Below, piece after piece: positions 8,905-19,132 of a DNA stretch of 64,000 nt. The DNA is from Streptomyces sp. DSM 15324 (GTDB taxonomy: Bacteria > Actinomycetota > Actinomycetes > Streptomycetales > Streptomycetaceae), in the NCBI RefSeq assembly GCF_001514285.1, contig NZ_KQ949023.1:124001-188000 (forward strand). Direction: 5' to 3'. Both the position numbers and the translations under genes were made by a program. Position 1 is the first letter of the stretch. Each line of letters begins with the position of its first letter. The notes under the pieces are model-generated. The model was not told the DNA's origin and ran no database searches. It saw only the letters and a program-made list of their open reading frames with translations.

Positions 8905-9237
8905 ATGGCCGCAGGAGGCTTCTGCAAGCTGCCGAACGGCAGGGTGGTGGTGGCCCTGAACCTGCCCAGCCCGAGCGCCGCGGACCCGGACGCCGCCGTC
9001 CGCGTCCTCGTCCACGCCCAGAACCGGGCGAGGGCCCTGACCAGGCTCCGCAACCTCGGCCTGCGCGCCGTCTACCTCCGCGGCAACGCGGCCCCGCCGA
9101 CCCCGGACGAGATCACCGCCGTACTCCACCACCCGGACGGCCTGATCTGGCGCACCACCCCCGACAACGCTGTCCCGGCGACCGTCCCGGAACTCTGGAG
9201 ACCGATCAGAGCACTGCTCCGCGGAGCGGCCGCCTAG
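8905..9237 (+). CDS. Hypothetical protein
   Basis: 110 aa from the ATG at 8905 (MAAGGFCKLPNGRVVVALNL). It is a small, Arg/Leu/Ala-rich protein with no signal peptide or membrane segment. It alternates strand-like (GRVVVALNL, VYLRG) and helix-like (AVRVLVHAQNRARALTRLRN) stretches and ends in a basic helix (ELWRPIRALLRGAAA). It stands alone between the M6 protease terminator and the convergent pncA gene. I do not recognise the family. Codon bias supports it as a real gene. Confidence 0.65.
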   Translation: MAAGGFCKLPNGRVVVALNLPSPSAADPDAAVRVLVHAQNRARALTRLRNLGLRAVYLRGNAAPPTPDEITAVLHHPDGLIWRTTPDNAVPATVPELWRPIRALLRGAAA

Positions 9238-9265
9238 AAGATCTTCACCGATCTCCTGGCGCCGC

Positions 9266-9853
9266 TCAGCTGACGACCGGCTTGCCCGTCAGTTCCACGC
9301 CGGCCGCGCGCAGCTCCTCCAGCGCGCGCTCGGTGGTCTCCCGGGCCACCCCGGCGGTCAGGTCGAGCAGGACCGTCGTACGGAAGCCCTCGCGGGCCGC
9401 GTCCAGCGCGGTGGCCCGGACGCAGTGGTCCGTGGCGATCCCGACGACGTCGACCTCGTCGATCTCCCGGGTCCGCAGCCAGTCGCCCAGCGTGACGCCG
9501 TTCTCGTCGGTGCCCTCGAACCCGCTGTAGGCGGCCGCGTAGGCCCCCTTGTCGAAGACGGCGTCGATCCCGCCGGAGGCCACCGCCGGGGCGAAGTTCG
9601 GGTGGAAGCCGACACCCTCGGTGCCGGCGACGCAGTGCGCGGGCCAGGACCGGACGAAGTCGGGGTTGTCGGCGAAGTGCCCGCCGGGCGCGATGTGGTG
9701 GTCACGGGTGGCCACGACGTGCCGGTACCCGGCGGGGGCCTGCCCGATCAGCTCGGTGATCGCGGCGGCGACATCGGCACCCCCGGCCACCGCGAGGCTG
9801 CCCCCCTCGCAGAAGTCGTTCTGCACGTCTACGACGATCAAGGCGCGGCGCAT
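9266..9853 (-). CDS. pncA: Nicotinamidase
   Basis: 195 aa isochorismatase-fold hydrolase converting nicotinamide to nicotinate in NAD salvage. Visible motifs are ALIVVDVQNDFCEGGSL (catalytic Asp at residue 9), VATRDHHIAPGGHFADNP (metal-binding Asp/His set), SWPAHCVAGTEG, VFDKGAYAAAYSGFEG (catalytic Lys) and VVGIATDHCVRATALDA (nucleophilic Cys). Length fits the family. It lies downstream of pncB on the same strand with a gap of about 135 bp, so the two genes place consecutive steps of the Preiss-Handler salvage route together. Confidence 0.95.
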   Translation of the reverse strand: MRRALIVVDVQNDFCEGGSLAVAGGADVAAAITELIGQAPAGYRHVVATRDHHIAPGGHFADNPDFVRSWPAHCVAGTEGVGFHPNFAPAVASGGIDAVFDKGAYAAAYSGFEGTDENGVTLGDWLRTREIDEVDVVGIATDHCVRATALDAAREGFRTTVLLDLTAGVARETTERALEELRAAGVELTGKPVVS

Positions 9854-9989
9854 GGTCGGTGTCCTTCGACTGAGGGTGAAGTCGACTCTCGGGTGAAGTA
9901 AGCAAGCCTAGAGATTTTCCGCCCCCGGCAACAGGGCCCCGCCGTCGACGGACGGGACCCGGTGGGGGGTGCCTGGTGCGGTCACAGCA

Positions 9990-11327
9990 CTAGCGCTCCT
10001 GGAGGTACTCCGTCGCCAGCACCGGCTCCCCCCGGGAGAGCTGGGTGGCGGACAGGGGCAGGTTGGCGCGGGCCGCCGTGTGGCGGTCGCGTACGGCGTC
10101 CAGGGGCTCGCGGCCGACCACGGTGCCGCCCCTGACCAGCTCCACCAGCAGCTGCCGGTCAGCGAGGGCGGCCGGCACCGGCCCGGTGCCGACGACCTCG
10201 GCCTCGGCGACCCCGTCCGCGTCCAGCCGCCGCGCCGCCCACTTGCGGCCGCCGATCGACGTCTTGCCGCCCGTGGACCGCTTCGCGACCGGCACCAGCG
10301 GCGCCTTCGGATCGGCCGACTCGGCGCGCGCGACCAGCTTGTAGACCATCGAGCAGGTGGGATGCCCGGATCCCGTCACCAGCTGCGTCCCCACGCCGTA
10401 CGCGTCCACGGGCGCCGCCGCCAGCGAGGCGATGGCGTACTCGTCGAGGTCGGATGTGACGATGATCCGGGTGTCGGTGGCGCCCAGCGCGTCGAGCTGC
10501 TGGCGCACCCGGTGGGCGACCAGCAGCAGGTCGCCGGAGTCGATGCGGACGGCGCCCAGCCCGGGCCCGGCCACCTCCACCGCCGTACGGACGGCCTCGG
10601 TGACGTCGTAGGTGTCGACGAGCAGGGTCGTGCCGCCGCCGAGGGAGTCCACCTGGGCCCGGAAGGCGTCCCGCTCGCTGTCGTGCAGCAGGGTGAAGGC
10701 GTGGGCGCTGGTGCCCACGGTCGGGATGCCGTAGCGGAACCCGGCGGCCAGGTCGGAGGTGGAGGTGAAGCCGCCGACGTACGCGGCGCGGCTCGCGGCG
10801 ACCGCGGCCAGCTCATGGGTGCGGCGGGCGCCCATCTCGATCAGCGGCCGGGCGCCGGCGGCCGAGGACATCCGGGAGGCGGCCGCCGCGATCGCCGAGT
10901 CGTGGTTGAGGATGGACAGGATCACCGTCTCCAGCAGCACGCACTCGGCGAAGGAGCCCTCCACCCGCAGGATCGGCGAGCCGGGGAAGTAGACCTCGCC
11001 CTCCGGGTAGCCCCAGATGTCACCCGAGAAGCGGTAGGCGGCCAGCCAGTCGAGCGTCTCGTCGTCGACGAGGGCGCGGCGGCGCAGGAAGCCCAGGACG
11101 TCCTGGTCGAAGCGGAAGTTCTCGACCGCGTCCAGGACCCGCCCGGTGCCCGCGACGACGCCGTAGCGCCGCCCGTCCGGCAGCCGCCGGGTGAAGACCT
11201 CGAACACGCTGCGCCGCTCGGCCGTCCCGGCCTTGAGAGCGGCCTGCAACATGGTCAGCTCGTACTGGTCAGTGAAGAGCGCCGTAGAGGGAACGTCCAC
11301 CGGCAGCCCAAGGTCCGCTGTGTTCAT
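9990..11327 (-). CDS. pncB: Nicotinate phosphoribosyltransferase
   Basis: 445 aa from the ATG at 11327 ([20 protein letters not shown]); a longer start at 11387 would add 20 atypical residues. The enzyme makes nicotinate mononucleotide from nicotinate and PRPP, using the product of the adjacent nicotinamidase gene. Family features are the N-terminal [17 protein letters not shown], the central [20 protein letters not shown] stretch, [26 protein letters not shown] and [20 protein letters not shown] of the PRTase barrel, and TSDLDEY. It is divergent from clpS with about 60 bp between starts. Confidence 0.95.
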   Translation of the reverse strand: MNTADLGLPVDVPSTALFTDQYELTMLQAALKAGTAERRSVFEVFTRRLPDGRRYGVVAGTGRVLDAVENFRFDQDVLGFLRRRALVDDETLDWLAAYRFSGDIWGYPEGEVYFPGSPILRVEGSFAECVLLETVILSILNHDSAIAAAASRMSSAAGARPLIEMGARRTHELAAVAASRAAYVGGFTSTSDLAAGFRYGIPTVGTSAHAFTLLHDSERDAFRAQVDSLGGGTTLLVDTYDVTEAVRTAVEVAGPGLGAVRIDSGDLLLVAHRVRQQLDALGATDTRIIVTSDLDEYAIASLAAAPVDAYGVGTQLVTGSGHPTCSMVYKLVARAESADPKAPLVPVAKRSTGGKTSIGGRKWAARRLDADGVAEAEVVGTGPVPAALADRQLLVELVRGGTVVGREPLDAVRDRHTAARANLPLSATQLSRGEPVLATEYLQER

Positions 11328-11385
11328 GCCGACAGATGCTACACCCCTTTGCGTCAGTGTGACGATTTGTGGGGCCCGTGGCAGC

Positions 11386-11703
11386 ATGGGCCTTGTGACG
11401 TCACCCGCTCCCCTTGAGATCGAACGGACCGAGTCGGCGGAGGAGGTCTACGCCGTCCCCGAGCCGGACGTCCCCTGGGTCACCATCGTCCACAACGACC
11501 CGGTCAACCTGATGAGCTACGTGACGTACGTCTTCCAGACGTACTTCGGCTACAGCAAGGACAAGGCCACCAAGCTCATGCTCGACGTCCACCACAAGGG
11601 CCGGGCGGTCGTCTCCAGCGGCTCTCGTGAGGAGATGGAACGCGACGTGCAGGCCATGCACGGCTACGGACTGTGGGCCACCCTCCAGCAGGACCGGAAG
11701 TAG
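11386..11703 (+). CDS. clpS: ATP-dependent Clp protease adaptor ClpS
   Basis: 105 aa from the ATG at 11386; a GTG at 11395 is an equally possible start. ClpS binds the ClpA/C N-domain and delivers N-degron substrates. The core shows [19 protein letters not shown], containing the N-end-residue pocket motif [11 protein letters not shown], then [17 protein letters not shown] and the C-terminal [17 protein letters not shown]. The N-terminal 25 residues are the variable extension. A DUF2017 gene follows 11 bp after the stop, an arrangement common in actinobacteria that implies co-transcription. Confidence 0.93.
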   Translation: MGLVTSPAPLEIERTESAEEVYAVPEPDVPWVTIVHNDPVNLMSYVTYVFQTYFGYSKDKATKLMLDVHHKGRAVVSSGSREEMERDVQAMHGYGLWATLQQDRK

Positions 11704-11714
11704 CCTCCTCACTG

Positions 11715-12323
11715 ATGCCTGGACACTTCGAACCGCTTCCCGGCGGCGGCGCGGCCGTCGCGCTCGACGACGTCGAGATCTCCATCATCCGGTCGCTGGC
11801 CGTCCAGCTGCTGGAACTGATCGGGCCCGGCCCCGCCGAGGACGCCCCCGACGACCCGCTCGCCGAGCTCTTCGCCGAGGGCCCCAGCGAGCCCCCCGCC
11901 GACCCGGTGCTCCGCCGGCTCTTCCCGGACGCCTACACCGACCCGGAGAAAACCCCGGGGCCGCGGCAGGCGGACGAGCAGAAGGCGCACTCCGCCGAGT
12001 TCCGCCGCTTTACCGAGAACGACCTCAGGGCCGGCAAGCGCGCGAACGCCCTCGTGGTGGTCCGCACCCTGGACGTGCTGGCCTCCGAGGCGGCCGGCGA
12101 GGGCGGGGCCGTGCTGAAGCTCACGCCGGGGGAGTCCCGGCAGTGGCTCGGCGCCCTCAACGATCTGCGGCTGGCGATCGGGGCCCGGCTGGAGATCACG
12201 GACGAGGACGACACCGACGTCCTGTACCGGCTGCCGGACGAGGACCCGCGCAAGCCGATGGTGATGGCGTACCTGTGGCTGGGCGGCCTCCAGGAGACCC
12301 TCGTCTCGACCCTTATGCCCTGA
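11715..12323 (+). CDS. DUF2017 domain protein
   Basis: 202 aa from the ATG at 11715 (MPGHFEPLPGGGAAVALDDV). It is a soluble, mainly helical protein with VEISIIRSLAVQLLELIG near the start, VLRRLFPDAYTDPEKT in the middle and ESRQWLGALNDLRLAIGARL followed by YLWLGGLQETLVSTLMP at the end, matching DUF2017. It is almost fused to clpS (11 bp), and this pairing is conserved in actinobacteria. That suggests a link to Clp-dependent proteolysis, but no activity is established that I know of. Confidence 0.85.
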   Translation: MPGHFEPLPGGGAAVALDDVEISIIRSLAVQLLELIGPGPAEDAPDDPLAELFAEGPSEPPADPVLRRLFPDAYTDPEKTPGPRQADEQKAHSAEFRRFTENDLRAGKRANALVVVRTLDVLASEAAGEGGAVLKLTPGESRQWLGALNDLRLAIGARLEITDEDDTDVLYRLPDEDPRKPMVMAYLWLGGLQETLVSTLMP

Positions 12324-12672
12324 TAAGCCCTCCTGGAGCGTTCGCTCAGAGGACGCTCAAATCCGGATAACGATCGCGTCACCGCCCCCATGGCTAATGT
12401 CCGCTCCGGGGGCAGTTCCTGTGCTTCTTCCTGTGTCGTGCGCCACACGGGAGAGCCGCGATCACTGTTACAGCCGTGATAAATCTTCACGACCGCCCGG
12501 CGAACACCACCCGAATGTTCGGCCGGGTGCGCCACCGAGCCGGCGACCGCCGGCCAGGCTCAGCGGGTTCGGGTCGGCCCGAACCCGCTCGCTCCATCAT
12601 CCGGGGGGATCGAAACCCGATCCGAGGCCGACGAGAGGCCCGGGTCGGCATGGAGAAAGGCGCACCACACAC
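12324..12672 (+). other. 349-bp leader/intergenic region before the amino-acid permease
   Basis: No gene is visible. It holds an ATCAC/GTGAT inverted repeat (about 12464-12481) and a perfect 12-bp hairpin at 12562-12589 (AGCGGGTTCGGG, TCGG loop, CCCGAACCCGCT), 84 bp before the permease start. The hairpin could end the clpS-DUF2017 transcript or attenuate the permease mRNA. It does not match a riboswitch class I can recognise. Confidence 0.5.
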
Positions 12673-14112
12673 ATGACCTCCGCTCAGGTCGACACGGACG
12701 GCAACGGCGCCGAGACGGCGCCCGAAGAGGGGTACGAACGCGGACTCGGCAGCCGCCAGGTCCAGATGATCGCCATCGGCGGCGCCATCGGCGTCGGCCT
12801 CTTCCTGGGAGCCGGCGCGAACATCGCCAAGGCCGGTCCCAGCCTCATCCTCATGTACGCCCTCGCGGGCGCGATCGTCTTCTTCATCATGCGGGCGCTC
12901 GGCGAGCTCCTGCTCTACCGCCCGGTCTCGGGCTCCTTCGCCGAGTACTCCCGTGAGTTCCTCGGCCCGTTCTTCGGCTACTTCACCGGCTGGACCTACT
13001 GGCTGATGTGGGTCGTCACCGGCATGGCCGAGCTGACGGCCGCCGCGATCTACGTCAACTACTGGTTCCCGGACGTCCCGCGATGGGTCACCGCCCTGGT
13101 CTTCCTGGTGATCCTCTTCGGGGTCAACCTGATCTCCGTGAAGCTCTTCGGCGAGCTGGAGTTCTGGTTCTCGATGGTCAAGGTCACCGCCCTGATCGGC
13201 ATGATCGTCATCGGCCTCGGCGTGCTGACCTTCGGCTTCAGCAGCGCCGGTGACACCGCGTCGGTCGCGAACCTCTACCAGTTCGACGGCTTCTTCCCCA
13301 AGGGCATCGGCTCCTCCCTGATGACCCTCCAGGGCGTGATGTTCGCCTACCTCGCGGTCGAGCTGGTCGGCGTCACCGCGGGCGAGTCCGAGGACCCGGA
13401 GAAGACGCTCCCGAAGGCCATCAACACCCTTCCGTGGCGCATCGCCCTGTTCTACGTCGGCGCGCTCACCGTCATCCTGTGCGTCGTGAAGTGGACCGAG
13501 TTCGCCCCGGGCGTCTCGCCGTTCGTCGAGGCCTTCGCGAAGATCGGCATCCCGGCCGGCGCCGGCATCGTCAACTTCGTCGTCCTCACCGCGGCCCTGT
13601 CCTCCTGCAACTCCGGCATGTACTCCACCGGCCGGATGCTGCGCACGCTGGCCGACAGCGGCGAGGCCCCGGCGGCCTTCCGCAAGCTGTCCGCCACCAA
13701 GACCCCGGCCTTCGGCATCACGGTCTCGGTCCTCTTCATGGGCATCGGCGTGGTCCTCAACTACGTCGTCCCGGAGAAGGCGTTCGGCTACGTCACCTCC
13801 GTCGCCACCGCGGCCGGCATCTGGACCTGGCTGATGATCCTGGTCAGCCACGTCCTCTACCGCCGCGCGGTCGTCGCGGGCCGCCTGCCCGCCTCGTCCT
13901 TCCCGGCGCCGGGCGGCTCGGTGTGCAGCTGGATCGCCATCGTGTTCCTGCTCTTCGTCACCGGCCTCATCGCCTACGACGCCGACTCCCGGGTCTGCCT
14001 GTACGTCATGGCCGGCTGGGCCGCCGCGCTCGGCGTCGGCTGGGCGGTCCTCAAGGGCCGTACCCCCGAGGTCACGGACCACCGCGAGCCGGAGCTCGAG
14101 AAGACCGGCTGA
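12673..14112 (+). CDS. Amino-acid permease, APC superfamily (AAT family)
   Basis: 479 aa, about 12 hydrophobic helices, starting at the ATG 12673 (MTSAQVDTDGNGAETAPEEG). The first helix carries the family signature QMIAIGGAIGVGLFLGAGANIAKAGPS, and helix 3 begins RALGELLLYRPVSGSFAEYS; both are typical of AnsP/GabP/CycA-type proton-coupled amino-acid transporters. TAGESEDPEKTLPKAINTLPWRI marks the loop after TM6. The closest bacterial relatives transport asparagine, GABA, aromatic or small neutral amino acids, and sequence alone does not tell which. The cytoplasmic N-terminus is acidic. It is a single gene preceded by a structured leader. Confidence 0.9.
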   Translation: MTSAQVDTDGNGAETAPEEGYERGLGSRQVQMIAIGGAIGVGLFLGAGANIAKAGPSLILMYALAGAIVFFIMRALGELLLYRPVSGSFAEYSREFLGPFFGYFTGWTYWLMWVVTGMAELTAAAIYVNYWFPDVPRWVTALVFLVILFGVNLISVKLFGELEFWFSMVKVTALIGMIVIGLGVLTFGFSSAGDTASVANLYQFDGFFPKGIGSSLMTLQGVMFAYLAVELVGVTAGESEDPEKTLPKAINTLPWRIALFYVGALTVILCVVKWTEFAPGVSPFVEAFAKIGIPAGAGIVNFVVLTAALSSCNSGMYSTGRMLRTLADSGEAPAAFRKLSATKTPAFGITVSVLFMGIGVVLNYVVPEKAFGYVTSVATAAGIWTWLMILVSHVLYRRAVVAGRLPASSFPAPGGSVCSWIAIVFLLFVTGLIAYDADSRVCLYVMAGWAAALGVGWAVLKGRTPEVTDHREPELEKTG

Positions 14113-14250
14113 CCGGACCCACCCCAGGACGTCCATCCGCAGGGAGCACTCGTGGCGCCCCGCTGCGGCTGCCGCTCAGGGCGTCCGCCATGTGGGCCGT
14201 TCCGTACCGCACCCCGGTACGGAACGGCCCCTCTGTCTATCCTGACGAAC

Positions 14251-14673
14251 ATGCTGACCATCACCCAGGCCCTCGTCGACCAGATCGTCGCCCACGCGCG
14301 CAAGGACCACCCCGACGAGGCGTGCGGCGTCGTCGCCGGGCCGGCCGGCTCCGACCGCCCCGAGCGCTTCATCCCCATGCTGAACGCCGCGATGTCACCC
14401 ACGTTCTACGAGTTCGACTCCGGGGACCTCTTCAAGCTCTACCGCGAGATGGACGACCGCGACGAGGAGCCGGTGGTCATCTACCACTCCCACACCGCCA
14501 CCGAGGCCCACCCCTCGCGCACGGACATCTCCTACGCCAACGAACCCGGCGCCCACTACGTCCTCGTCTCCACCCGCGACACCGACGGCCTCGGCGACTT
14601 CCAGTTCCGCTCCTTCCGCATCGTGGAGGGCGAGGTCACCGAGGAGGAGGTCCGGATCGTCGAGGGCTACTGA
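14251..14673 (+). CDS. mec: JAMM/MPN+ metalloprotease Mec (CysO-cysteine peptidase type)
   Basis: 140 aa Zn-dependent peptidase. The full JAMM motif is present: EACG at about residue 24 and HSHTATEAHPSRTDI, which matches HxHx7SxxD. In M. tuberculosis the homologous Mec cuts the cysteine-CysO adduct to release cysteine and free CysO. The genes for a CysO-like and a CysM-like protein lie just downstream, separated by a 31-codon leader peptide, so the same pathway is very likely. The start at 14251 (MLTITQALVDQIVAHARKDH) is in the usual position. It may also trim the CysO C-terminus here (see findings). Confidence 0.92.
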   Translation: MLTITQALVDQIVAHARKDHPDEACGVVAGPAGSDRPERFIPMLNAAMSPTFYEFDSGDLFKLYREMDDRDEEPVVIYHSHTATEAHPSRTDISYANEPGAHYVLVSTRDTDGLGDFQFRSFRIVEGEVTEEEVRIVEGY

Positions 14674-14790
14674 CCGTCTTCCGCCGGCGACCTCCGCCCG
14701 CAGGCGTCGCATCTCACTCACCGGCCCGATTCCGTCCACCATGTGGGATCACATTCCGGAAGCCGGGACGGGAATCGATACGATGAGCCC

Positions 14791-14886
14791 ATGGTTTCCC
14801 ACGACGTGAGCGAGAAGACGCCGGGCGCACTGCTCGTGGCGCGGCTGCACGTCGACCTGTGCAGGCTAGCCAGCGCCATCTGTTGA
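14791..14886 (+). CDS. 31-aa leader peptide ahead of cysO-cysM
   Basis: An ATG at 14791 opens a 31-codon frame starting MVSHDVSEKTPGALLVARL and ending LHVDLCRLASAIC at a TGA (14884-14886). The tail matches the actinobacterial family of putative leader peptides that precede sulfur and cysteine genes. It has two Cys codons (TGC and a terminal TGT). After the stop, CGCGG (14887-14891) and CCGCG (14917-14921) with an inner GCCG/CGGC pair can fold into a hairpin before cysO. Translation stalling at the terminal Cys codon is a plausible cysteine sensor, by analogy with mycobacterial cysteine-attenuation leaders. The frame is seen; the mechanism is inferred. Confidence 0.72.
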   Translation: MVSHDVSEKTPGALLVARLHVDLCRLASAIC

Positions 14887-14984
14887 CGCGGACCCCTGCC
14901 GCCGTACGGCCGTGAGCCGCGGCGATGTCTCACCACGCACGTATCCCGCGCTGCCCACCTTCCTTCCGACAGGAGCCCTGAGCC

Positions 14985-15263
14985 ATGGCCATCGAGGTCC
15001 GCATCCCCACCATCCTCCGCCAGTACACCGACGGTCAGAAGGCGGTGGAGGGCAGCGGTGACACCCTCGCCGACCTCTTCAACGACCTCGAGACCCGGCA
15101 CACCGGCATCCACGCCCGGATCGTGGACGAGGGCAAGCTGCGCCGCTTCGTCAACGTCTACCTCAACGACGAGGACGTCCGTTTCGTCGACGGCATCAAC
15201 ACCAAGCTGACCGACGGCGACACCGTGACGATCCTGCCGGCCGTGGCCGGCGGCATGGCCTAG
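14985..15263 (+). CDS. cysO: MoaD/ThiS-like sulfur-carrier protein CysO
   Basis: 92 aa, start at 14985 (MAIEVRIPTILRQYTDGQKA). A beta-grasp ubiquitin-like sulfur carrier similar to M. tuberculosis CysO, including LRRFVNVYLNDEDVRFVDG and the C-terminal TILPAVAGG stretch. The thiocarboxylated Gly-Gly end donates sulfur to O-phosphoserine through CysM. Unusually, two residues (Met-Ala) follow the Gly-Gly, so the tail must be trimmed before activation. It lies 15 bp before cysM and is certainly co-transcribed with it. Confidence 0.92.
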   Translation: MAIEVRIPTILRQYTDGQKAVEGSGDTLADLFNDLETRHTGIHARIVDEGKLRRFVNVYLNDEDVRFVDGINTKLTDGDTVTILPAVAGGMA

Positions 15264-16229
<966 letters not shown>

Positions 16230-16238
16230 GGCACCGGG

Positions 16239-16271
16239 CACGGCTCCGGCACGGCTCCGGCATAGCTCCGG
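16239..16271. repeat. Three 11-bp tandem repeats
   Basis: CACGGCTCCGG occurs twice, then once as CATAGCTCCGG, followed by a partial CATAG. The array lies just after cysM and is probably a slippage-born microrepeat with no visible function. Confidence 0.75.
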
Positions 16272-16295
16272 CATAGGGCTCATCAACCACGCGCC

Positions 16296-16317
16296 AGCCC
16301 CCTCCTATGAGGGGGCT
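16296..16317. terminator. Hairpin terminator after cysM
   Basis: AGCCCCCTC and GAGGGGGCT form a perfect 9-bp stem around CTAT, between cysM and the S53 peptidase gene. Confidence 0.8.
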
Positions 16318-16510
16318 AAACGCTGTCCACGGGGCGGCAAAGAACGTCCGGGGGTACTGCCGGTAACCGGTGCCGCGGGGCTACGTTCTGCCCGCAGTCC
16401 CACCCCGATCCCCCGAGTGTCATGCTCATGACCGCGCCTCCGTCCGCCGCTACGCGCGTCACGTGCCTGCACCCCATACGAGATCCCCACTCCCGATGGA
16501 GGCAGTACCC

Positions 16511-18568
16511 ATGCGCGAGCCACGCCTGCGAAGACTCCTGAGCGTCGCCGTCCCCGCCCTCACCCTCACCGTCGCCGGACTCCTCGCGGCCCCCGCGGCC
16601 GGTGCCCAGCCCGCCGCCCGCACCGCGGCGGCCACCTCCCGCACCACCCAGAACGCCAAGGCCCTCACCGCCCCCGACCGGCAGACCGTCCACTCCACCG
16701 GCACGGCGGGCGAGAAGGTCCCCACCACCCACCTCTGCGGCGAGCCGGCCCCCGGCCACGCCACCTGCTTCGCCCAGCGCCGCACCGACATCAAGCAGCG
16801 CCTCGCCACCGCCCTCGCCGCCGCGGCCGCCGCACCCTCCGGCCTCAGCCCCGCGAACCTGCACAGCGCCTACAACCTGCCCTCGACCGGCGGCTCCGGG
16901 CTGACCGTCGCCGTCGTCGACGCCTTCAACGACCCCAACGCCGAGTCCGACCTCGCCACCTACCGCTCCACCTACGGCCTGTCCGCCTGCACCAAGGCCA
17001 ACGGCTGCTTCAAGCAGGTCAGCCAGACCGGCTCCACCACCTCGCTGCCCACCAACGACACCGGCTGGGCCGGCGAGGAGGCGCTCGACCTCGACATGGT
17101 CAGCGCCGTCTGCCCCAACTGCAACATCACCCTCATCGAGGCCAACTCCGCCACCGACGCCGACCTCGGCACCGCCGAGAACGAGGCCGTCGCCCTCGGC
17201 GCCAAGTTCGTCTCCAACAGCTGGGGCGGCGGCGAGTCCTCCTCCCAGACCGGCGAGGACACCTCCTACTTCAAGCACCCCGGCGTCGCCATCACCGTCA
17301 GCGCGGGCGACTCCGCCTACGGCGCCGAATACCCGGCCACCTCCCAGTACGTGACCGCCGTCGGCGGCACCGCCCTCGCCACCTCCTCCACCACCCGGGG
17401 CTGGACCGAGTCCGTCTGGCACACCTCCAGCACCGAGGGCACCGGCTCCGGCTGCTCCGCGTACGACCCCAAGCCGAGCTGGCAGACCGACACCGGCTGC
17501 GCCAAGCGCATGGAGGCGGACGTCTCCGCCGTCGCCGACCCGGCCACCGGCGTCGCCGTCTACGACACCTACGGCGGCTCCGGCTGGGCGGTCTACGGCG
17601 GCACCAGCGCCTCCGCCCCGATCATCGCGGGCGTCTACGCCCTGGCCGGCACCCCGGGCTCCGGCGACTACCCGGCGAAGTACCCCTACAGCCACACCGG
17701 CAACCTGTACGACGTCACCAGCGGCAGCAACGGCACCTGCTCCACCTCCTACTTCTGCACCGCCAGGACCGGCTACGACGGCCCGACCGGCTGGGGCACC
17801 CCCAACGGCACCACCGCCTTCACCGCCGGCACCGCCACCGGCAACACGGTGACCGTCACCAACCCCGGCAGCCGCTCCACCACCACCGGAAGCGCGGTCA
17901 GCCTCCAGATCAGCGCCACCGACAGCGCGGGCGCCACCCTCACCTACAGCGCCTCGGGCCTGCCGGCCGGCCTGTCCATCGGCAGCACCACCGGCAAGAT
18001 CACCGGTACGGCGTCCACCGCCGGCACCTACCAGGTCACCGTCACCGCCACCGACTCCACCGGCGCCTTCGGCTCGGCCTCCTTCACCTGGACCGTCGGC
18101 TCCTCCGGCAGCACCTGCACCGCAGCCCAACTGCTCGGCAACCCCGGCTTCGAGTCCGGCAACACCGTCTGGACCGCCGGCTCCGGCGTCATCACCACCT
18201 CCGGCAGCGAGGCCCCCCACACCGGCTCCTCCTACGCCTGGCTGGACGGCTACGGCTCCTCGCACACCGACACCCTCTCCCAGGCGGTGACGGTCCCGAG
18301 CGGCTGCAAGGCGACCCTCACCTTCTACCTGCACATCGACACCGCCGAGACCTCCACCGGCACGCAGTACGACAAGCTCACCGTCACGGCCGGCTCGACC
18401 ACCCTGGCCACCTACTCCAACCTCGACGCCGCCACCGGCTACACCCAGAAGTCCCTCGACCTCTCCGCCTACGCGGGCTCCACCGTCACCCTGAAGTTCA
18501 GCGGGGTCGAGGACTCCAGCCTCCAGACCAGCTTCGTCCTCGACGACACGGCCGTCACCACCGCCTGA
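16511..18568 (+). CDS. Secreted S53 family (sedolisin-type) serine-carboxyl peptidase
   Basis: 685 aa from the ATG at 16511, which has a GGAGG ribosome site eight bases upstream; the in-frame ATG at 16496 overlaps that site. A signal peptide ([20 protein letters not shown], cleaved near AGA-Q) precedes a propeptide. The catalytic domain has [19 protein letters not shown], the Glu/Asp pair in [18 protein letters not shown] (about residue 190) and the catalytic Ser in [13 protein letters not shown] (about 365). SNSWGGGES is the oxyanion-type stretch. After about residue 450 come an Ig-like putative domain ([20 protein letters not shown]) and a C-terminal carbohydrate-binding-like beta domain ([16 protein letters not shown]). 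It is probably secreted and active at acidic pH like other sedolisins. Confidence 0.9.
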   Translation: MREPRLRRLLSVAVPALTLTVAGLLAAPAAGAQPAARTAAATSRTTQNAKALTAPDRQTVHSTGTAGEKVPTTHLCGEPAPGHATCFAQRRTDIKQRLATALAAAAAAPSGLSPANLHSAYNLPSTGGSGLTVAVVDAFNDPNAESDLATYRSTYGLSACTKANGCFKQVSQTGSTTSLPTNDTGWAGEEALDLDMVSAVCPNCNITLIEANSATDADLGTAENEAVALGAKFVSNSWGGGESSSQTGEDTSYFKHPGVAITVSAGDSAYGAEYPATSQYVTAVGGTALATSSTTRGWTESVWHTSSTEGTGSGCSAYDPKPSWQTDTGCAKRMEADVSAVADPATGVAVYDTYGGSGWAVYGGTSASAPIIAGVYALAGTPGSGDYPAKYPYSHTGNLYDVTSGSNGTCSTSYFCTARTGYDGPTGWGTPNGTTAFTAGTATGNTVTVTNPGSRSTTTGSAVSLQISATDSAGATLTYSASGLPAGLSIGSTTGKITGTASTAGTYQVTVTATDSTGAFGSASFTWTVGSSGSTCTAAQLLGNPGFESGNTVWTAGSGVITTSGSEAPHTGSSYAWLDGYGSSHTDTLSQAVTVPSGCKATLTFYLHIDTAETSTGTQYDKLTVTAGSTTLATYSNLDAATGYTQKSLDLSAYAGSTVTLKFSGVEDSSLQTSFVLDDTAVTTA

Positions 18569-18661
18569 CCCGGCCGCACCGGTATCACCCGTATCACCCG
18601 TACGCCCGGCACGGATCCAGGCGTACGGGTGGTACGTCGAAGGGGGAGAAAGGAGGCCCCC

Positions 18662-19117
18662 ATGCGCCGTACGACCCCTTCCACCGCCCTCGCCCTCGTG
18701 GTGCTGACGCTCGCCTTCGCCGGCTGCGGCACCGAGAGCGACGGCGCCTCGGCACCCCCGCCCTCCTCGACGACGGCCACCGACGAGGACTGCACCGCCA
18801 CCCCGCCCGCCGAACTCACCGCCGCCGACACCGGCCGCACCTTCTGCCTGGCCGTCGGCGGACAGCTCCGCCTGAACCTCGACGGCACCAAGGAACGCCC
18901 CTGGTCCGCGGTCACCACCACCGGTGACGTGCTGAAACCCACCAACGCCGGCATCGTCGTGCTGCCCGGCGACGCCCTCGCCGCCTACGACGCGGTGGCC
19001 CCCGGCACCACCCGCCTCAGCGCCTCCCGCCCCCTGTGCGCCCCACCCACCGGGGCGAGCCAGGTCGCCTGCAAGGGCATCGAGGAATGGACGGTCACCG
19101 TCCGCGTGACCGGGTGA
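18662..19117 (+). CDS. Putative lipoprotein
   Basis: 151 aa. The start at 18662 gives MRRTTPSTALALVVLTLAFA followed by the lipobox GC, so lipidation at Cys 22 is expected. The mature part begins with a Ser/Pro/Thr-rich linker and then a beta-rich domain with three further Cys (GRTFCLAVGGQLRLNL, SRPLCAPPTG, VACKGIEEWTVTVRV), which could form disulfides outside the cell. The fold resembles small beta-sandwich lipoproteins, but I do not recognise the family. It is alone, 90 bp after the peptidase and convergent with the PemK-like gene. Confidence 0.8.
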   Translation: MRRTTPSTALALVVLTLAFAGCGTESDGASAPPPSSTTATDEDCTATPPAELTAADTGRTFCLAVGGQLRLNLDGTKERPWSAVTTTGDVLKPTNAGIVVLPGDALAAYDAVAPGTTRLSASRPLCAPPTGASQVACKGIEEWTVTVRVTG

Positions 19118-19132
19118 GTGGCGACCCGCGGT

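Noticed and set aside
12324..12672. Riboswitch ahead of the amino-acid permease
   Set aside because: The leader is structured, but I could not match it to glycine, lysine, ydaO or other known classes.
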